Origin: Immundisolibacterales bacterium
GTDB lineage: Bacteria > Pseudomonadota > Gammaproteobacteria > HK1
Assembly (NCBI GenBank): GCA_026712715.1
Contig: JAPOPW010000025.1
Coordinates: forward strand, 80,757-144,756
Direction of reading: 5' to 3'
DNA: 64,000 nt
Both the position numbers and the translations under genes were made by a program. Below the pieces are notes generated by a model. It worked only from the letters and a program-made list of their open reading frames with translations, did not search any database and was not told the DNA's origin. Shown here one piece after another: positions 8,461-16,428 of this stretch (position 1 is its first letter; each line of letters opens with the position of its first letter).

Positions 8461-9680
8461 GCGCCGAGGGCTGGGGGGCGCTGGCCGGATTGCGGGTGGT
8501 CGACCTGACGCAGATGCTGGCCGGACCGTTCTGCACCATGTTGCTTGCCGACCAGGGCGCCGAGGTGATCAAGGTGGAGCCGCCAGGGGGCGACATGACC
8601 CGCCGCGCGGCGCCGTACTTCGCCGACGACGAGGCACGTCACTTCGGCGGTTACTACCAGAGCATCAACCGCAACAAGAAGAGCATTTCCATCGACCTGA
8701 AGACCGCGGCCGGCAAGGCCATCGTCCGCCGCCTGGTCGAGGAGGCCGATGTGCTGGTTGAGAATTTCCGGGCCGGCACCATGGAGCGCCTGGGACTGTC
8801 CTACGAGAGCCTGGCCGAGCTCAACCCCCGCCTGGTCTATGCCACCGTGCGCGGCTTCGGCGATCCGCGTTCGGGCGCCAGTCCCTATGCTGACTGGCCG
8901 GCCTTCGACGTCGTGGCGCAGGCGATGGGCGGGATCATGGGCATCACCGGTCCGGACCGCGAGCACCCGTTGAAGGTCGGCCCCGGGGTCGGCGACATCG
9001 TGCCGGCGATGCTGCTGACTGTCGGCGTCCTGGCGGCGGTGCGCCACGCCGAGCGCACCGGCGAAGGCCAGTTCGTCGACGTCGCGATGTACGACGCCGT
9101 CCTTGCCCTGTGCGAGCGGATGATCCACCAGCATTCCTACGCCGGCGAGGTGCCGGGGCCCGAAGGCAACGCCCATCCCCTGCTCTGCCCGTTCGGGATG
9201 TTTGCGGCCAGCGACGGCTGGGTCTCGATCGCCTGTCCGTCCGATCACTTCTGGCGCACCCTGACCGAGACCATGGGCCGGCCGGAACTGGGCACCGACC
9301 CGCGGTTCCTGGAAAACGCCGGCCGTTCTGCCCACAGCGACGAAGTGATCGCCATCGTCTCCGACTGGACCCGCCGGCACAGCAAGGCGGAACTGATCGA
9401 GCTGCTGGGCGGCAAGGTGCCCTTCGGCCCCGTCAACACGGTGGCGGACGTGATGGCCGACCCCCACGTCCAGGCCCGCAACATGCTGGCCCGGGTGGCC
9501 CATCCCGGCAGCGAGCGGATCGGCACCATCGCCAATACCCCGATCCACATGAGCAAGACCCAGGGCGGCGTGCACCGCCGCACTTCACTCCTCAGCGAGG
9601 ACGCCGACGATGTCCTCACCGCCGCCGGCTACGGCGCGGCCGAGATTGCCCGGCTGCGCGAGGCGGGCGCGATCATCTAG
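8457..9680 (+). CDS. CaiB/BaiF family (class III) CoA-transferase
   Basis: A 407-residue family III CoA-transferase, which moves CoA between carboxylic acids through an aspartyl-CoA thioester. The start is taken as the TTG at 8457 overlapping the MaoC stop (TTGA); the longer frame upstream is unrelated sequence. Family features are LRVVDLTQMLAGPFCTMLLADQGAEVIKVEPP at the N-terminus (GP-x-C and the KVE strand), KKSISIDLKTAAGK, ADVLVENFRAGTMERLGLSYE, YATVRGFGDPRSGASPYADWPAFDVVAQAMGG and FVDVAMYDAVLALCE, in which the Asp of the VDVAMYDA segment is the expected nucleophile. In this operon it would activate the free acid using a CoA donor such as succinyl-CoA or recycle CoA at the end. Donor and acceptor are unknown. 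Confidence 0.9.
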   Translation: MSAEGWGALAGLRVVDLTQMLAGPFCTMLLADQGAEVIKVEPPGGDMTRRAAPYFADDEARHFGGYYQSINRNKKSISIDLKTAAGKAIVRRLVEEADVLVENFRAGTMERLGLSYESLAELNPRLVYATVRGFGDPRSGASPYADWPAFDVVAQAMGGIMGITGPDREHPLKVGPGVGDIVPAMLLTVGVLAAVRHAERTGEGQFVDVAMYDAVLALCERMIHQHSYAGEVPGPEGNAHPLLCPFGMFAASDGWVSIACPSDHFWRTLTETMGRPELGTDPRFLENAGRSAHSDEVIAIVSDWTRRHSKAELIELLGGKVPFGPVNTVADVMADPHVQARNMLARVAHPGSERIGTIANTPIHMSKTQGGVHRRTSLLSEDADDVLTAAGYGAAEIARLREAGAII

Positions 9681-9694
9681 CGACGGGAGAGAAC

Positions 9695-10609
9695 ATGAGC
9701 GACAGACCCAAGCGCGCCCGGCGCTGCCAATTGTCGGTGCCCGGCAGCAGCGAGAAGATGATGGCCAAGGCGGCCGGACTGGCGGTCGATCACATCTTTC
9801 TGGACCTGGAGGATGCGGTGGCGCCGGCCGAAAAGCCGCCCGCGCGGGGCAAGGTCGTCGAGGCCCTGAACCGCCTGGATTTCGGCCGCAGCGTCCGATG
9901 CGTGCGGATCAACGATATCGAGACCCCGTGGGCCTACAAGGACATCATCGAGGTCTTGACCGGAGCCGGCGAGAACCTGGACACCATCATGATCCCCAAG
10001 GTCAAGCACGCCCACGACGTCAAGTGGGTCGAAATCCTGATGAACCAGATCGAGCAGGATATCGGCCTGAAACGCCGGATCGGCATCGAATTGCTGATCG
10101 AGGAGGTCGAAGGAATCCAGAACGTGGACGAGATCGCGGTCTCCTCCCCCCGGCTGGAGGCCATGGTGTTCGGCATGGGCGATTATTCGGCCTCGCAGGG
10201 GGTCGACGTGCGCACGGCGATGGGCGGCGACGGCGTCTATCCCGGCGACATCTGGCACTACCAGCGCCAGCGCGTGGTGATCGCCTGCCGCGCGGCCGGG
10301 ATCGATGCGGTCGATGGACCGTTCGGCAACTTCCGCGATTCCGAGGGCTACGAGCGGGAAGCGACCCGAGCGATGGCCCTGGGCTGCGTCGGCAAGTGGG
10401 CGATCCATCCGGCCCAGGTGGAAATCGCCCAGCGGGTCTTTTCGCCCGAGCCAGAGGAGGTGGACCGGGCGCGCAAGATTGTCCGGGCGTATGACGCGGC
10501 GGTGGCCCGCGGCGAGGGCGCAGCCGAGGTCGACGGAGCGATGATCGACGCCGCTTCGGTCCGCATGGTCCGGAACACGCTGGACAAGGCCGACCTGTAC
10601 GGCCTGTAG
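9695..10609 (+). CDS. HpcH/HpaI (CitE-type) aldolase: malyl-CoA/beta-methylmalyl-CoA or citramalyl-CoA lyase-like
   Basis: A 304-residue CoA-ester lyase that cleaves a 3-hydroxy-dicarboxylyl-CoA into an acyl-CoA and a 2-oxo acid (glyoxylate or pyruvate) with Mg2+. The start ATG follows GGGAGAG. Motifs: CQLSVPGSSEKMMAKAAGLAVD, HIFLDLEDAVAPAEK (phosphate/CoA and Arg-adjacent loop), the metal-binding Glu in GIELLIEEVEG and Asp in VFGMGDYSASQG, and the C-terminal GKWAIHPAQVEIAQRVFSP. This is the layout of malyl-CoA/beta-methylmalyl-CoA lyases rather than of the citrate lyase beta subunit. As the last gene of the five-gene operon it would supply the final C-C cleavage after CoA activation, oxidation and hydration. 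Confidence 0.88.
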   Translation: MSDRPKRARRCQLSVPGSSEKMMAKAAGLAVDHIFLDLEDAVAPAEKPPARGKVVEALNRLDFGRSVRCVRINDIETPWAYKDIIEVLTGAGENLDTIMIPKVKHAHDVKWVEILMNQIEQDIGLKRRIGIELLIEEVEGIQNVDEIAVSSPRLEAMVFGMGDYSASQGVDVRTAMGGDGVYPGDIWHYQRQRVVIACRAAGIDAVDGPFGNFRDSEGYEREATRAMALGCVGKWAIHPAQVEIAQRVFSPEPEEVDRARKIVRAYDAAVARGEGAAEVDGAMIDAASVRMVRNTLDKADLYGL

Positions 10610-10702
10610 CGTCTTGCCGTATCGGTGCGGCCGGGTATCGCCCTGCGGCCGACGCTCCGACGACGGACCTCGCCGGACTCCTTGAGCGGCTCGGAGTTTG
10701 AC

Positions 10703-10825
10703 GGACGAGTCACGTTTTCAAAGCGGGTTTCCCGGACGAGAGGTACGAGGCTGCTCCCGTTAGGGGGCACCGGGGTTCGAATGAACTTGGTGGCTTCGAA
10801 CGTGCCTCGTCAGTCTGAGGCGCAG
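10703..10825. repeat. Dispersed repeat, copy A
   Basis: About 123 bp matching 34588-34722. Shared blocks are GGACGAGTCACGTTT at one end, GTACGAGGCTGCT in the middle, GTGGCTTCGAAC and GAGGCGCAG at the other end. Both copies lie between genes and in the same orientation. The minus strand of each reads FEAT then VTRP in a short open frame, and the length difference (12 bp) is a multiple of three. It may therefore be a relic of a coding or mobile element. A much weaker third copy may lie near 29705-29765. Confidence 0.5.
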
Positions 10826-10835
10826 CCTCGCCAGG

Positions 10836-11600
10836 TCATGCGATCAGCCGCCCACCGTCGACGACGATGGTCTGGCCCGTGATCCACTGACCGGCTCGCG
10901 AGGCCAGGAAGACCGCCGCCCCGGCGATGTCCTCGGGCTCGCCCAGGCGCCTGAGCGGCGTTACCTCGGCCCGGGCCGCCCAGAACGTCGGGTCGTCCCA
11001 GAGGCCCTGCGCGAAGTCGGTCTTCACCAGGCCGGGGGCGATGCAGTTGAAACGGATGTTGTGGGGGCTGAACTCGACGGACAGGTTGCGCACGATCTGC
11101 ATGTCGGCGGCCTTGGAGACGCAGTAGGTGCCGATCACCGGGCTGCCCTTCATGCCCCCGATCGAGGAGACGATGACGTAGACGCCGTCCCGACGCTGGC
11201 GCATCTCGGGCACGACCAGCTCGGCCAGCCACATGTGGGAGCGGATGTTGCAGGTCATGGTCTCCTCGAAGGCCGCTTCCGGGACCTCGATATTGGAGCC
11301 GTAGAACGCATTGACGGCGGCGTTGGCGATGACGATGTCGATCCGGCCCCATTCGCCGCGGGTCCGCTCGATGAGGGCTTCCAACTGCTCGCGAAAGGTG
11401 ATGTCGCAGGCCATCGCGATGGCCTCGCCGCCCGCCTCGCGGATCTCCGCCGTCACCCGATCGCAGTCCTCGGCATTGCGGCTGGAGATCGTGACTCGGG
11501 CGCCGTGCGCCGCCAGGGCGTGGGCGATGGCGCGGCCGATGCCCCTGGTCGCACCCGTCACCACCGCCACTTTTCCCGTCAGGTCGAACAGATCCCGCAT
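10836..11600 (-). CDS. Short-chain dehydrogenase/reductase
   Basis: A 254-residue classical SDR, NAD(P)H-dependent. The ATG at 11600 (MRDLFDLTGK) is chosen because upstream codons in this frame belong to a degraded VOC-family gene. Motifs: VVTGATRGIGRAIAHAL (TGxxxGxG cofactor loop), an NAA-type motif (IANAAVN), the catalytic Ser in VIVSSIGG and Tyr-Lys in TYCVSKAA, and the C-terminal GQTIVVDGG. An acidic residue at the end of beta-2 is lacking (ISSRNAEDC), which favours NADPH. It is convergent with the MaoC/CaiB/CitE operon and could process an alcohol or ketone in the same pathway; the substrate is not indicated. Confidence 0.88.
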   Translation of the reverse strand: MRDLFDLTGKVAVVTGATRGIGRAIAHALAAHGARVTISSRNAEDCDRVTAEIREAGGEAIAMACDITFREQLEALIERTRGEWGRIDIVIANAAVNAFYGSNIEVPEAAFEETMTCNIRSHMWLAELVVPEMRQRRDGVYVIVSSIGGMKGSPVIGTYCVSKAADMQIVRNLSVEFSPHNIRFNCIAPGLVKTDFAQGLWDDPTFWAARAEVTPLRRLGEPEDIAGAAVFLASRAGQWITGQTIVVDGGRLIA

Positions 11601-11714
11601 GATGGCGCCTGTTGGACGATTGCCGCGGCTCGGGCCCGAGGATAGCCCAACGGTTCGCTCCCTGGGCACCGACTTCGAAGGCCCCGCCGATTCGGGCCGG
11701 ACCGTTCGTCGCAG

Positions 11715-11850
11715 TCGGCCCGGTTCGGTCACGAGGGTGACGGCCTCAATCCGGTTGCCGTCCAAATCGCGGATGAAGGCGACTCAATCCCGCATGCCCG
11801 GGCGGCCACCCGATTCGGTCGCAGCCTGGCGCGGCCATTGATCGCGCCGG
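11715..11850 (-). pseudogene. C-terminal remnant of a VOC (glyoxalase/dioxygenase-fold) protein
   Basis: Minus-strand codons read ESGGRPGMRD, then a stop, then VAFIRDLDGNRIEAVTLV. The sequence AF[IV]RD-[PL]-DGNRIEAV is the hallmark C-terminal strand of small VOC-superfamily proteins, with the Glu as metal ligand, and a G-PG-R stretch normally precedes it. An in-frame TGA splits the motif and nothing coherent lies upstream, so this is a relic. The frame then runs into the SDR at 11600. Confidence 0.5.
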
Positions 11851-12013
11851 GGGACTTCGACCAAGCCCCGCGTGTTGCCGACGAAGTCTTGCGCACCGAT
11901 TCGGGCCACGTTGTATCCTGGCCGCAAAACGCGTATACATCTCGCCGAACCGGGCGCGCGGACGAGAGATTACCCGAATGTCTCCACGAAGAGAGAAGTG
12001 ACGGAGCGGACAG

Positions 12014-12508
12014 ATGACGGCGGAGCACGAAACTATCGACACGGCCCGGATCGAGCGCCTGGAGCGCCGGCTGCGAGTGCTGGAGGACACCGAAGCCATC
12101 CGCACCCTGAAGACGCTCTACGCGGCTCATTGCGACGATGATTACAACTACGACGCCATCGCGGGACTGTTCGCCGAGGACGCAGTCTGGGAGCATCCGG
12201 TCATGGGCCGCTTCGAGGGGCGGGAGGCGATCCGGGGCTTCTTTCGGGACGCCGCGGGCATCTTCAGCTTCGCCGTCCACTACAGCCTGAACGGGCAGAT
12301 CCACGTCGACGGCGACCGGGCGGAGGCGAAATGGTACCTCTTCATGCCCTGCGTCATGGCGGCCGACGGCCGGGCCATGTGGCGGGCCGGCATCGACGTG
12401 GAGAGATACGTGCGGGTCGGCGAGGAGTGGCGGTTCGCGTACAAGAACTCGAAGCCCCTCTTCCACAGCCCCTTCGACGAGGGCTGGGCAAGGACGCGCT
12501 TCGCCTGA
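12014..12508 (+). CDS. SnoaL-like / NTF2-fold protein
   Basis: A 164-residue protein of the nuclear transport factor 2-like fold, a cone-shaped alpha+beta barrel used by many small dehydratases, isomerases and ring-hydroxylating enzyme subunits. Opening helix RIERLERRLRVLEDTEAIRTLKTLYAAHCDDDYN is typical of the SnoaL_4 group, followed by AIAGLFAEDAVWEHPVMGRFEGREAI and a beta-rich second half (YSLNGQIHVDGDRAEAKWYLFMP). It starts the rightward group SnoaL, MmgE/PrpD. Its catalytic role is unknown; members of this subgroup often sit in aromatic or steroid degradation clusters. Confidence 0.8.
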   Translation: MTAEHETIDTARIERLERRLRVLEDTEAIRTLKTLYAAHCDDDYNYDAIAGLFAEDAVWEHPVMGRFEGREAIRGFFRDAAGIFSFAVHYSLNGQIHVDGDRAEAKWYLFMPCVMAADGRAMWRAGIDVERYVRVGEEWRFAYKNSKPLFHSPFDEGWARTRFA

Positions 12509-12617
12509 CGCCGGCCGCCGGCCCCCATGTCCCGGCCGGAGAGATTCTCCAGCATCACCATCGAGCGGCGGATGTCCGCCACCTATGCTTTCAGACAGCG
12601 ACACGAGGAGACCCATC

Positions 12618-13967
12618 ATGGCGCTTACTTGCTCACTTGGACGGTTCGTTGCGGATCTGTCGCCGAACCGGGTACCGGACGAAGCGGTCCGTGTCGCCCG
12701 CACTGGCTTCATCGACTGCATCGGCACGATGATTGCCGGCCGCTCGCAACCCGGCACGCAGATCCTCAAGGACGTCCTGGCGCCGGAAAAGGGCCCGGCG
12801 ACCCTTTACTTCAGTGGCGAGGAGAGCCCGGGACCGGAGGCGGGGTGGATCAACGGGACGGCGGCGCATGCGCTGGACTACGACGACGTCACCCTGCCCC
12901 TGCGCGGCCATGCGTCCACCGTGCTCGTGCCCGCCATCCTCGCGGAAGCGGAGGTCATCGGCGCCAGCTACGGGGACATGCTGGTCGCCTACATCGCCGG
13001 CTATGAGACCTGGGCCGAGCTGGTCCGCCGCGACGTGCCGATGTACCACCAGAAGGGATTCCATCCCACCGGTGTCTTCGGAGCGCTCGCCGCCGCGGCC
13101 GCGTGCGCGAAGCTGCGCAGGCTCGACGGCGACCGTACCGCAATCGCGATTGCGATCAGCGCGTCGCAAGCCTCCGGAATCATGTCGAATTTCGGCACGA
13201 TGACGAAACCCTTCCATGCCGGGAAGGCGGCGCATTCCGGCATCATTTCGGCGCGGCTGGCCGAGGCCGGCATGACCGCGAGCCGGGACGCCCTGGAGCA
13301 TCCGCAAGGGTTCCTGAGCGCGGTCTCGCCCGAGAACAATCCCGACCGCGCCGGTGACGGCAACCTGGGCGAAGACTGGGCCATCATCCGTCACGGGCTG
13401 AGCATCAAGAAATATCCCGCCTGCTACGCCGCGCATCGGGCGATCGACGCCATGCTGGATCTCGTGGAAACACATCCGGTGAAGCCCGAGGACGTGCGCA
13501 AGGTGTCCGTGCATTTCAGTTCGTTCACCTCGGATGTCCTGTGCACGCGGCAGCCCGACACCTCCCTCGCCGCCAAGTTCAGCATGGAGTTCGTGATGGC
13601 GAGCGCCCTCGTCGCACACCGCGTGAGCCTCGCCGAGCTGAGCGATCCCTTCGTCCAGCGCAAGGACGTGCAGGACGCGATGCGGCTCGTGGAACGGGAC
13701 CTGACGGACGACAACGACGAGGAGAATCCGGGCCTCGCACCGTGGGACCAGGTGAAGATCGAGCTCGTGTCGGGGCAGGTGCTGGAAAGCGAACGGGTGA
13801 CGCGGGCGCGCGGTCATGCCGAACGGCCGCTCACCGACTCGCAGTTGCACGAGAAGTTCGAGGATTGCCTGACGAGCGGCGGGTCGGAGATTCCGGCGGA
13901 CGTGCTGTTCGAACGGTTGCAGTCGATGCCGTCGATTTCGGCACGGGAGCTGACGGCGGTTCACTGA
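12618..13967 (+). CDS. MmgE/PrpD family protein
   Basis: A 449-residue member of the family that includes 2-methylcitrate dehydratase and cis-aconitate decarboxylase. The start is the ATG at 12618 with GAGGAG 7 bases upstream; an in-frame ATG at 12585 lacks this. Family features are FVADLSPNRVPDEAVRVARTGFIDCIGTMIAGR, AAHALDYDDVTLPLRGHASTVLVPAILA (the HDYDD-type substrate loop with DYDD and GH), KGFHPTGVFGALAAAAACAKL, FGTMTKPFHAGKAAHSGIISARLAEAG and KKYPACYAAHRAIDAMLDL. These cover the helical and the smaller C-terminal domain. It acts on hydroxylated or unsaturated tricarboxylic or dicarboxylic acids in known cases, which fits the dicarboxylate theme of this island, but the specific reaction is not determined. 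Confidence 0.87.
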   Translation: MALTCSLGRFVADLSPNRVPDEAVRVARTGFIDCIGTMIAGRSQPGTQILKDVLAPEKGPATLYFSGEESPGPEAGWINGTAAHALDYDDVTLPLRGHASTVLVPAILAEAEVIGASYGDMLVAYIAGYETWAELVRRDVPMYHQKGFHPTGVFGALAAAAACAKLRRLDGDRTAIAIAISASQASGIMSNFGTMTKPFHAGKAAHSGIISARLAEAGMTASRDALEHPQGFLSAVSPENNPDRAGDGNLGEDWAIIRHGLSIKKYPACYAAHRAIDAMLDLVETHPVKPEDVRKVSVHFSSFTSDVLCTRQPDTSLAAKFSMEFVMASALVAHRVSLAELSDPFVQRKDVQDAMRLVERDLTDDNDEENPGLAPWDQVKIELVSGQVLESERVTRARGHAERPLTDSQLHEKFEDCLTSGGSEIPADVLFERLQSMPSISARELTAVH

Positions 13968-14006
13968 GCCCGGCATGCGACCCCGGCGTCATGCGTCGGG
14001 GTTGCA

Positions 14007-14651
14007 TCACCACTGCTCCCAATGGACGATCTCGTCCAGGGGCCGACGCGGGGCCGGCTTGAAGTCGGTGCCGCGGGTATAGGCGACCGGCAGCAGGCCG
14101 ACCTGCATGACGTCCTCGGGGATCCCCAGCAATTCGGCCGCCTCCTCCTCGCAGCGCAGATGCAGCGTGGTCAGCACCGAGCCCAGACCCCGGGCCCGGA
14201 GCGCGAGCTGGAAGCTCCAGACCGCGGGAAAGATCGAGCCCATCAGCCTGGCCCAGGCGTCACGCGACGGCTCGGCGGGCAGGTGGTCGGTGCGGATACA
14301 GGGGATGACGTGCACTGGCACGTCCTGGAGCCGTTCGGCCAGATAGCGGGCCGAATCGAAGACCCGGGCGTCGTGTGTCGCGCCCGCCGCCAACGCTTTC
14401 TGGTGCGCCGTCGCGAGACGGCCGGTGGCGTTCTTGCGGTAGAGCTCGGCCAGCGCCCGGCGCCGGTCGGCATTCGTGACCACGAGCCAGCGCCAGTCCT
14501 GACGGTTCGAGCCGGTCGGCGCCTGCACGGCCAGCTCCAGGCATTCTCGGACGAGCTCCCGCGCGACCGGTCGCTCGAGGTCGAGGCGCTTGCGCACCGC
14601 CCGCGTGGTCGAAAGCAGCGCGTCGGTGACGGACAGGTCGAATGCGGTCAT
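14007..14651 (-). CDS. Nitroreductase family FMN oxidoreductase
   Basis: A 214-residue NAD(P)H-FMN oxidoreductase of the nitroreductase fold. The start at 14651 follows GAGGAACGAGACG; an alternative ATG five codons earlier exists. Motifs: STTRAVRKRLDLERPV (the R-x-[VI]-R FMN contact), LELAVQAPTGSNRQDWRWLVV (APTGSNxQ-W, FMN phosphate and ring contacts), an internal helical excursion and GLGSVLTTLHLRCEEEAAELLGIPEDVMQVGLLPVAY (the GxGS-T/LGIP segment). It is convergent with the MmgE/PrpD gene, and only 39 bp separate the stops. A perfect palindrome sits immediately upstream of its start. Substrate unknown; some relatives reduce unsaturated acids or quinones. Confidence 0.87.
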   Translation of the reverse strand: MTAFDLSVTDALLSTTRAVRKRLDLERPVARELVRECLELAVQAPTGSNRQDWRWLVVTNADRRRALAELYRKNATGRLATAHQKALAAGATHDARVFDSARYLAERLQDVPVHVIPCIRTDHLPAEPSRDAWARLMGSIFPAVWSFQLALRARGLGSVLTTLHLRCEEEAAELLGIPEDVMQVGLLPVAYTRGTDFKPAPRRPLDEIVHWEQW

Positions 14652-14670
14652 CGTCTCGTTCCTCATGCTC

Positions 14671-14726
14671 GTGCGAGAATTTCACCGACTCGCGGCCGCA
14701 GCCGCGAGTCGGTGAAATTCTCGCAC
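14671..14726. repeat. Perfect palindrome, 26-bp arms with 4-base loop
   Basis: Left arm 14671-14696, loop CGCA 14697-14700, right arm 14701-14726; all 26 positions pair. Inside each arm lies ATTTCACCGACT, the 12-mer also found at 5274-5285 beside the IS4-type remnant. It sits 20 bases upstream of the nitroreductase start. It might be two insertion-sequence ends left back to back, a small non-autonomous element, or a transcription-blocking hairpin. The lack of a T-run makes a simple terminator less likely. Confidence 0.85.
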
Positions 14727-14846
14727 CGGCACACCGTCGAGAGGGGCGCAGGCGACGTAACGGTGGCCCTGCCCGAGACCGTCGGCGATGCCTTCGCCAC
14801 GCGAGCCCGCGGCGACGAATCCATTCACCAGGTTCAAGATGGATAC

Positions 14847-14882
14847 CCACGTCGTCCAGCATCGGCGTGCTGGACGACGTGG
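14847..14882. terminator. 15-bp inverted repeat downstream of the TRAP binding-protein gene
   Basis: Arms 14847-14861 and 14868-14882 pair perfectly (CCACGTCGTCCAGCA with its complement) around the loop TCGGCG. It lies 60-95 bases after the minus-strand stop of the dctP-like gene, where a transcription terminator is expected. No T-run follows, so the assignment rests on position and stem strength. Confidence 0.5.
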
Positions 14883-14941
14883 TCCGGGATGCGGTCCGGT
14901 GGTGCGCCCCCGGTCGACGGCGCACCGCAGGCGGAACGCGA

Positions 14942-16006
14942 CTACTTGGGCACCGCCGCGGGCTTCACCGAGTCACGGTACTTGTAGGCGTTGGCCCAAG
15001 CCTTCTCATAGGCCCGCTGGTGGTCGAGAATCTTCTGGAACCAGCCACCCTCCTCGGCCGCCGTCTTGTCCGCCCAGGCGTAGGCAAGCTCCCTGCCCTT
15101 CTTGAGCACGGCATCGTCGAGAACGACGATCTCATTGCCGGATTCCAGGTAGAACTGATAGGCGTACGCGTCCTCGTGCCCCACGAACTGATAGAAGGCC
15201 AGGCTCATCTCGCGGGCGGCGATTTCGACTATCTTCTTTTGACGGTCCGAAAACTTGTTCCACACGTCGACGTTGAAGTGGCAACTGCCCACGGCCGCCG
15301 GCTGGTGAAAGCCCGGCATGATCAGATACTTGGCGACCTTGTGGAAGCCTTGCGCCTTGTTGACCGAAAGCTGTGCCCACTCGACGGCGTCGACCACGCC
15401 GCGCTCCAGCGCCGCATAGATCTCCGAGCCCGGCAGGACCACCGCCGAGACGCCCAGGCCCTTGGAGATCTCGGCCCAGATGCCGGAGGTGCGAACTTTC
15501 CAGCCCTTCAGGTCCTCCAGCGTCTGCACCCTCTTGGTGCTGTGAAAGCCCATCTCTCGCGGCGATATGCCGCACGGAAACGTGATGGTGCCGAACTCTT
15601 CCAACCGGAACTCCTGGTAGAGCTCCTGGCCGCCGCCGTAGTAGAGCCAGTGGATGAGCTGCTCGGCGTTGAGACCGCCGGCATATCCGGACAACAGCGC
15701 CAGGGCCTTGTTGTCTCCCCAATTGTAGCCGTCGAAGGTGTGGCCCAGATCCGCGACCCCGTTGCGCACCGCCTCGCCGACCGTGTTGTAGCTGCTCAGG
15801 GTGCCGGACGGGAAGACCTCGATCTTGAGCTCGTTGTCGGTCAGGAATTCGACCTGCTCGGCGAAGGCCTTGGCCTGCCTCTCCATCACCAGACCACCGC
15901 CCCAGGAGGTGGCCATCTTCAGGTTCATCTGTTCCGCCGACGCGGAGCCGGCGAGGAGCGCAAGCGCCGCCACGGAACCAAGCGCAGTCGTGGTACATCT
16001 CTTCAT
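14942..16006 (-). CDS. dctP: TRAP transporter substrate-binding protein
   Basis: A 354-residue periplasmic binding protein of the DctP family, which captures an organic acid for the membrane subunits. The ATG at 16006 follows AGGAG and begins a clear signal peptide: MKR, a hydrophobic core (LGSVAALALLAG) and a SASA-EQ cleavage site near residue 24. The mature part opens NLKMATSWGGGLVMERQAKAFAEQV, with SGTLSSYNTVGEAVRNGVADLGHT, then EMGFHSTKRVQTLEDLKGWKVRTSG (the conserved Arg that salt-bridges the substrate carboxylate), and VDAVEWAQLSVNK. It faces away from dctQM on the opposite strand, an unusual arrangement, and a decayed second dctP fragment lies on the plus strand just before dctQ. Ligand unknown; an aliphatic mono- or dicarboxylate is likely. 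Confidence 0.9.
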   Translation of the reverse strand: MKRCTTTALGSVAALALLAGSASAEQMNLKMATSWGGGLVMERQAKAFAEQVEFLTDNELKIEVFPSGTLSSYNTVGEAVRNGVADLGHTFDGYNWGDNKALALLSGYAGGLNAEQLIHWLYYGGGQELYQEFRLEEFGTITFPCGISPREMGFHSTKRVQTLEDLKGWKVRTSGIWAEISKGLGVSAVVLPGSEIYAALERGVVDAVEWAQLSVNKAQGFHKVAKYLIMPGFHQPAAVGSCHFNVDVWNKFSDRQKKIVEIAAREMSLAFYQFVGHEDAYAYQFYLESGNEIVVLDDAVLKKGRELAYAWADKTAAEEGGWFQKILDHQRAYEKAWANAYKYRDSVKPAAVPK

Positions 16007-16092
16007 GGATGCAATTCTCCTCTGGTGTGCCGCTCGATGATACAGCAGGACATTCTCGCCACAACCTCCGGCTCTCCCCGCGCGAATCCCGC

Positions 16093-16428
16093 TCACAGGC
16101 TCTGGAAAACCTGGGCGCGGACCCGGATCCGGTCGGTGAACCGTTCCCATCCGCGCACGGCCATGTCCCGGAACGCCTCGCTTTCCAGGGCCTCCGGGCT
16201 GTCAAGCTCGTAGACTGCGGCATAGACCCTGGCGCTGTCCGCGGTCTTCTCGCCGTGATCGGTCAGCGCCGCGTCGCGGGCCGCCAGATAGCGTGTACCG
16301 CGAAGCACGCCCGGACAGGTCAGTGCTTCCGGAAGGTGGACCTCGTCGTACCATTGGTTCCAGTCCGCTTCGACGGCCGGATCGATCTCCGCGGTGACGA
16401 TCAACAGACATGGCGGCAAGTGCGGCAT
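16093..16428 (-). CDS. Small EthD-like (dimeric alpha/beta barrel) protein
   Basis: A 111-residue protein starting at 16428 behind an AGGAG site. It reads LLIVTAEIDPAVEADWNQWYDEVHLPEALTCPG, the W-N-x-W-Y-x-x-x-H-x-[PE] opening of EthD/DUF4286-like dimeric alpha/beta-barrel proteins, then RYLAARD and RVYAAVYELDSPEALESEAF. Relatives are small cytosolic proteins found beside oxidative degradation genes; no reaction is established for most. It is transcribed toward dctP with an 86 bp gap, so the two probably form an operon. Confidence 0.7.
   Translation of the reverse strand: MPHLPPCLLIVTAEIDPAVEADWNQWYDEVHLPEALTCPGVLRGTRYLAARDAALTDHGEKTADSARVYAAVYELDSPEALESEAFRDMAVRGWERFTDRIRVRAQVFQSL

Noticed and set aside
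10757..10790. tRNA-like GGTTCGAAT (T-loop) in the dispersed repeat
   Set aside because: No acceptor, D or anticodon stems can be folded around it, and the flanks of the T-loop do not pair.
11715..11850. Selenocysteine at the in-frame TGA of the VOC remnant
   Set aside because: The TGA is not at a catalytic position, there is no stem-loop that looks like a SECIS element, and the sequence upstream is degraded.
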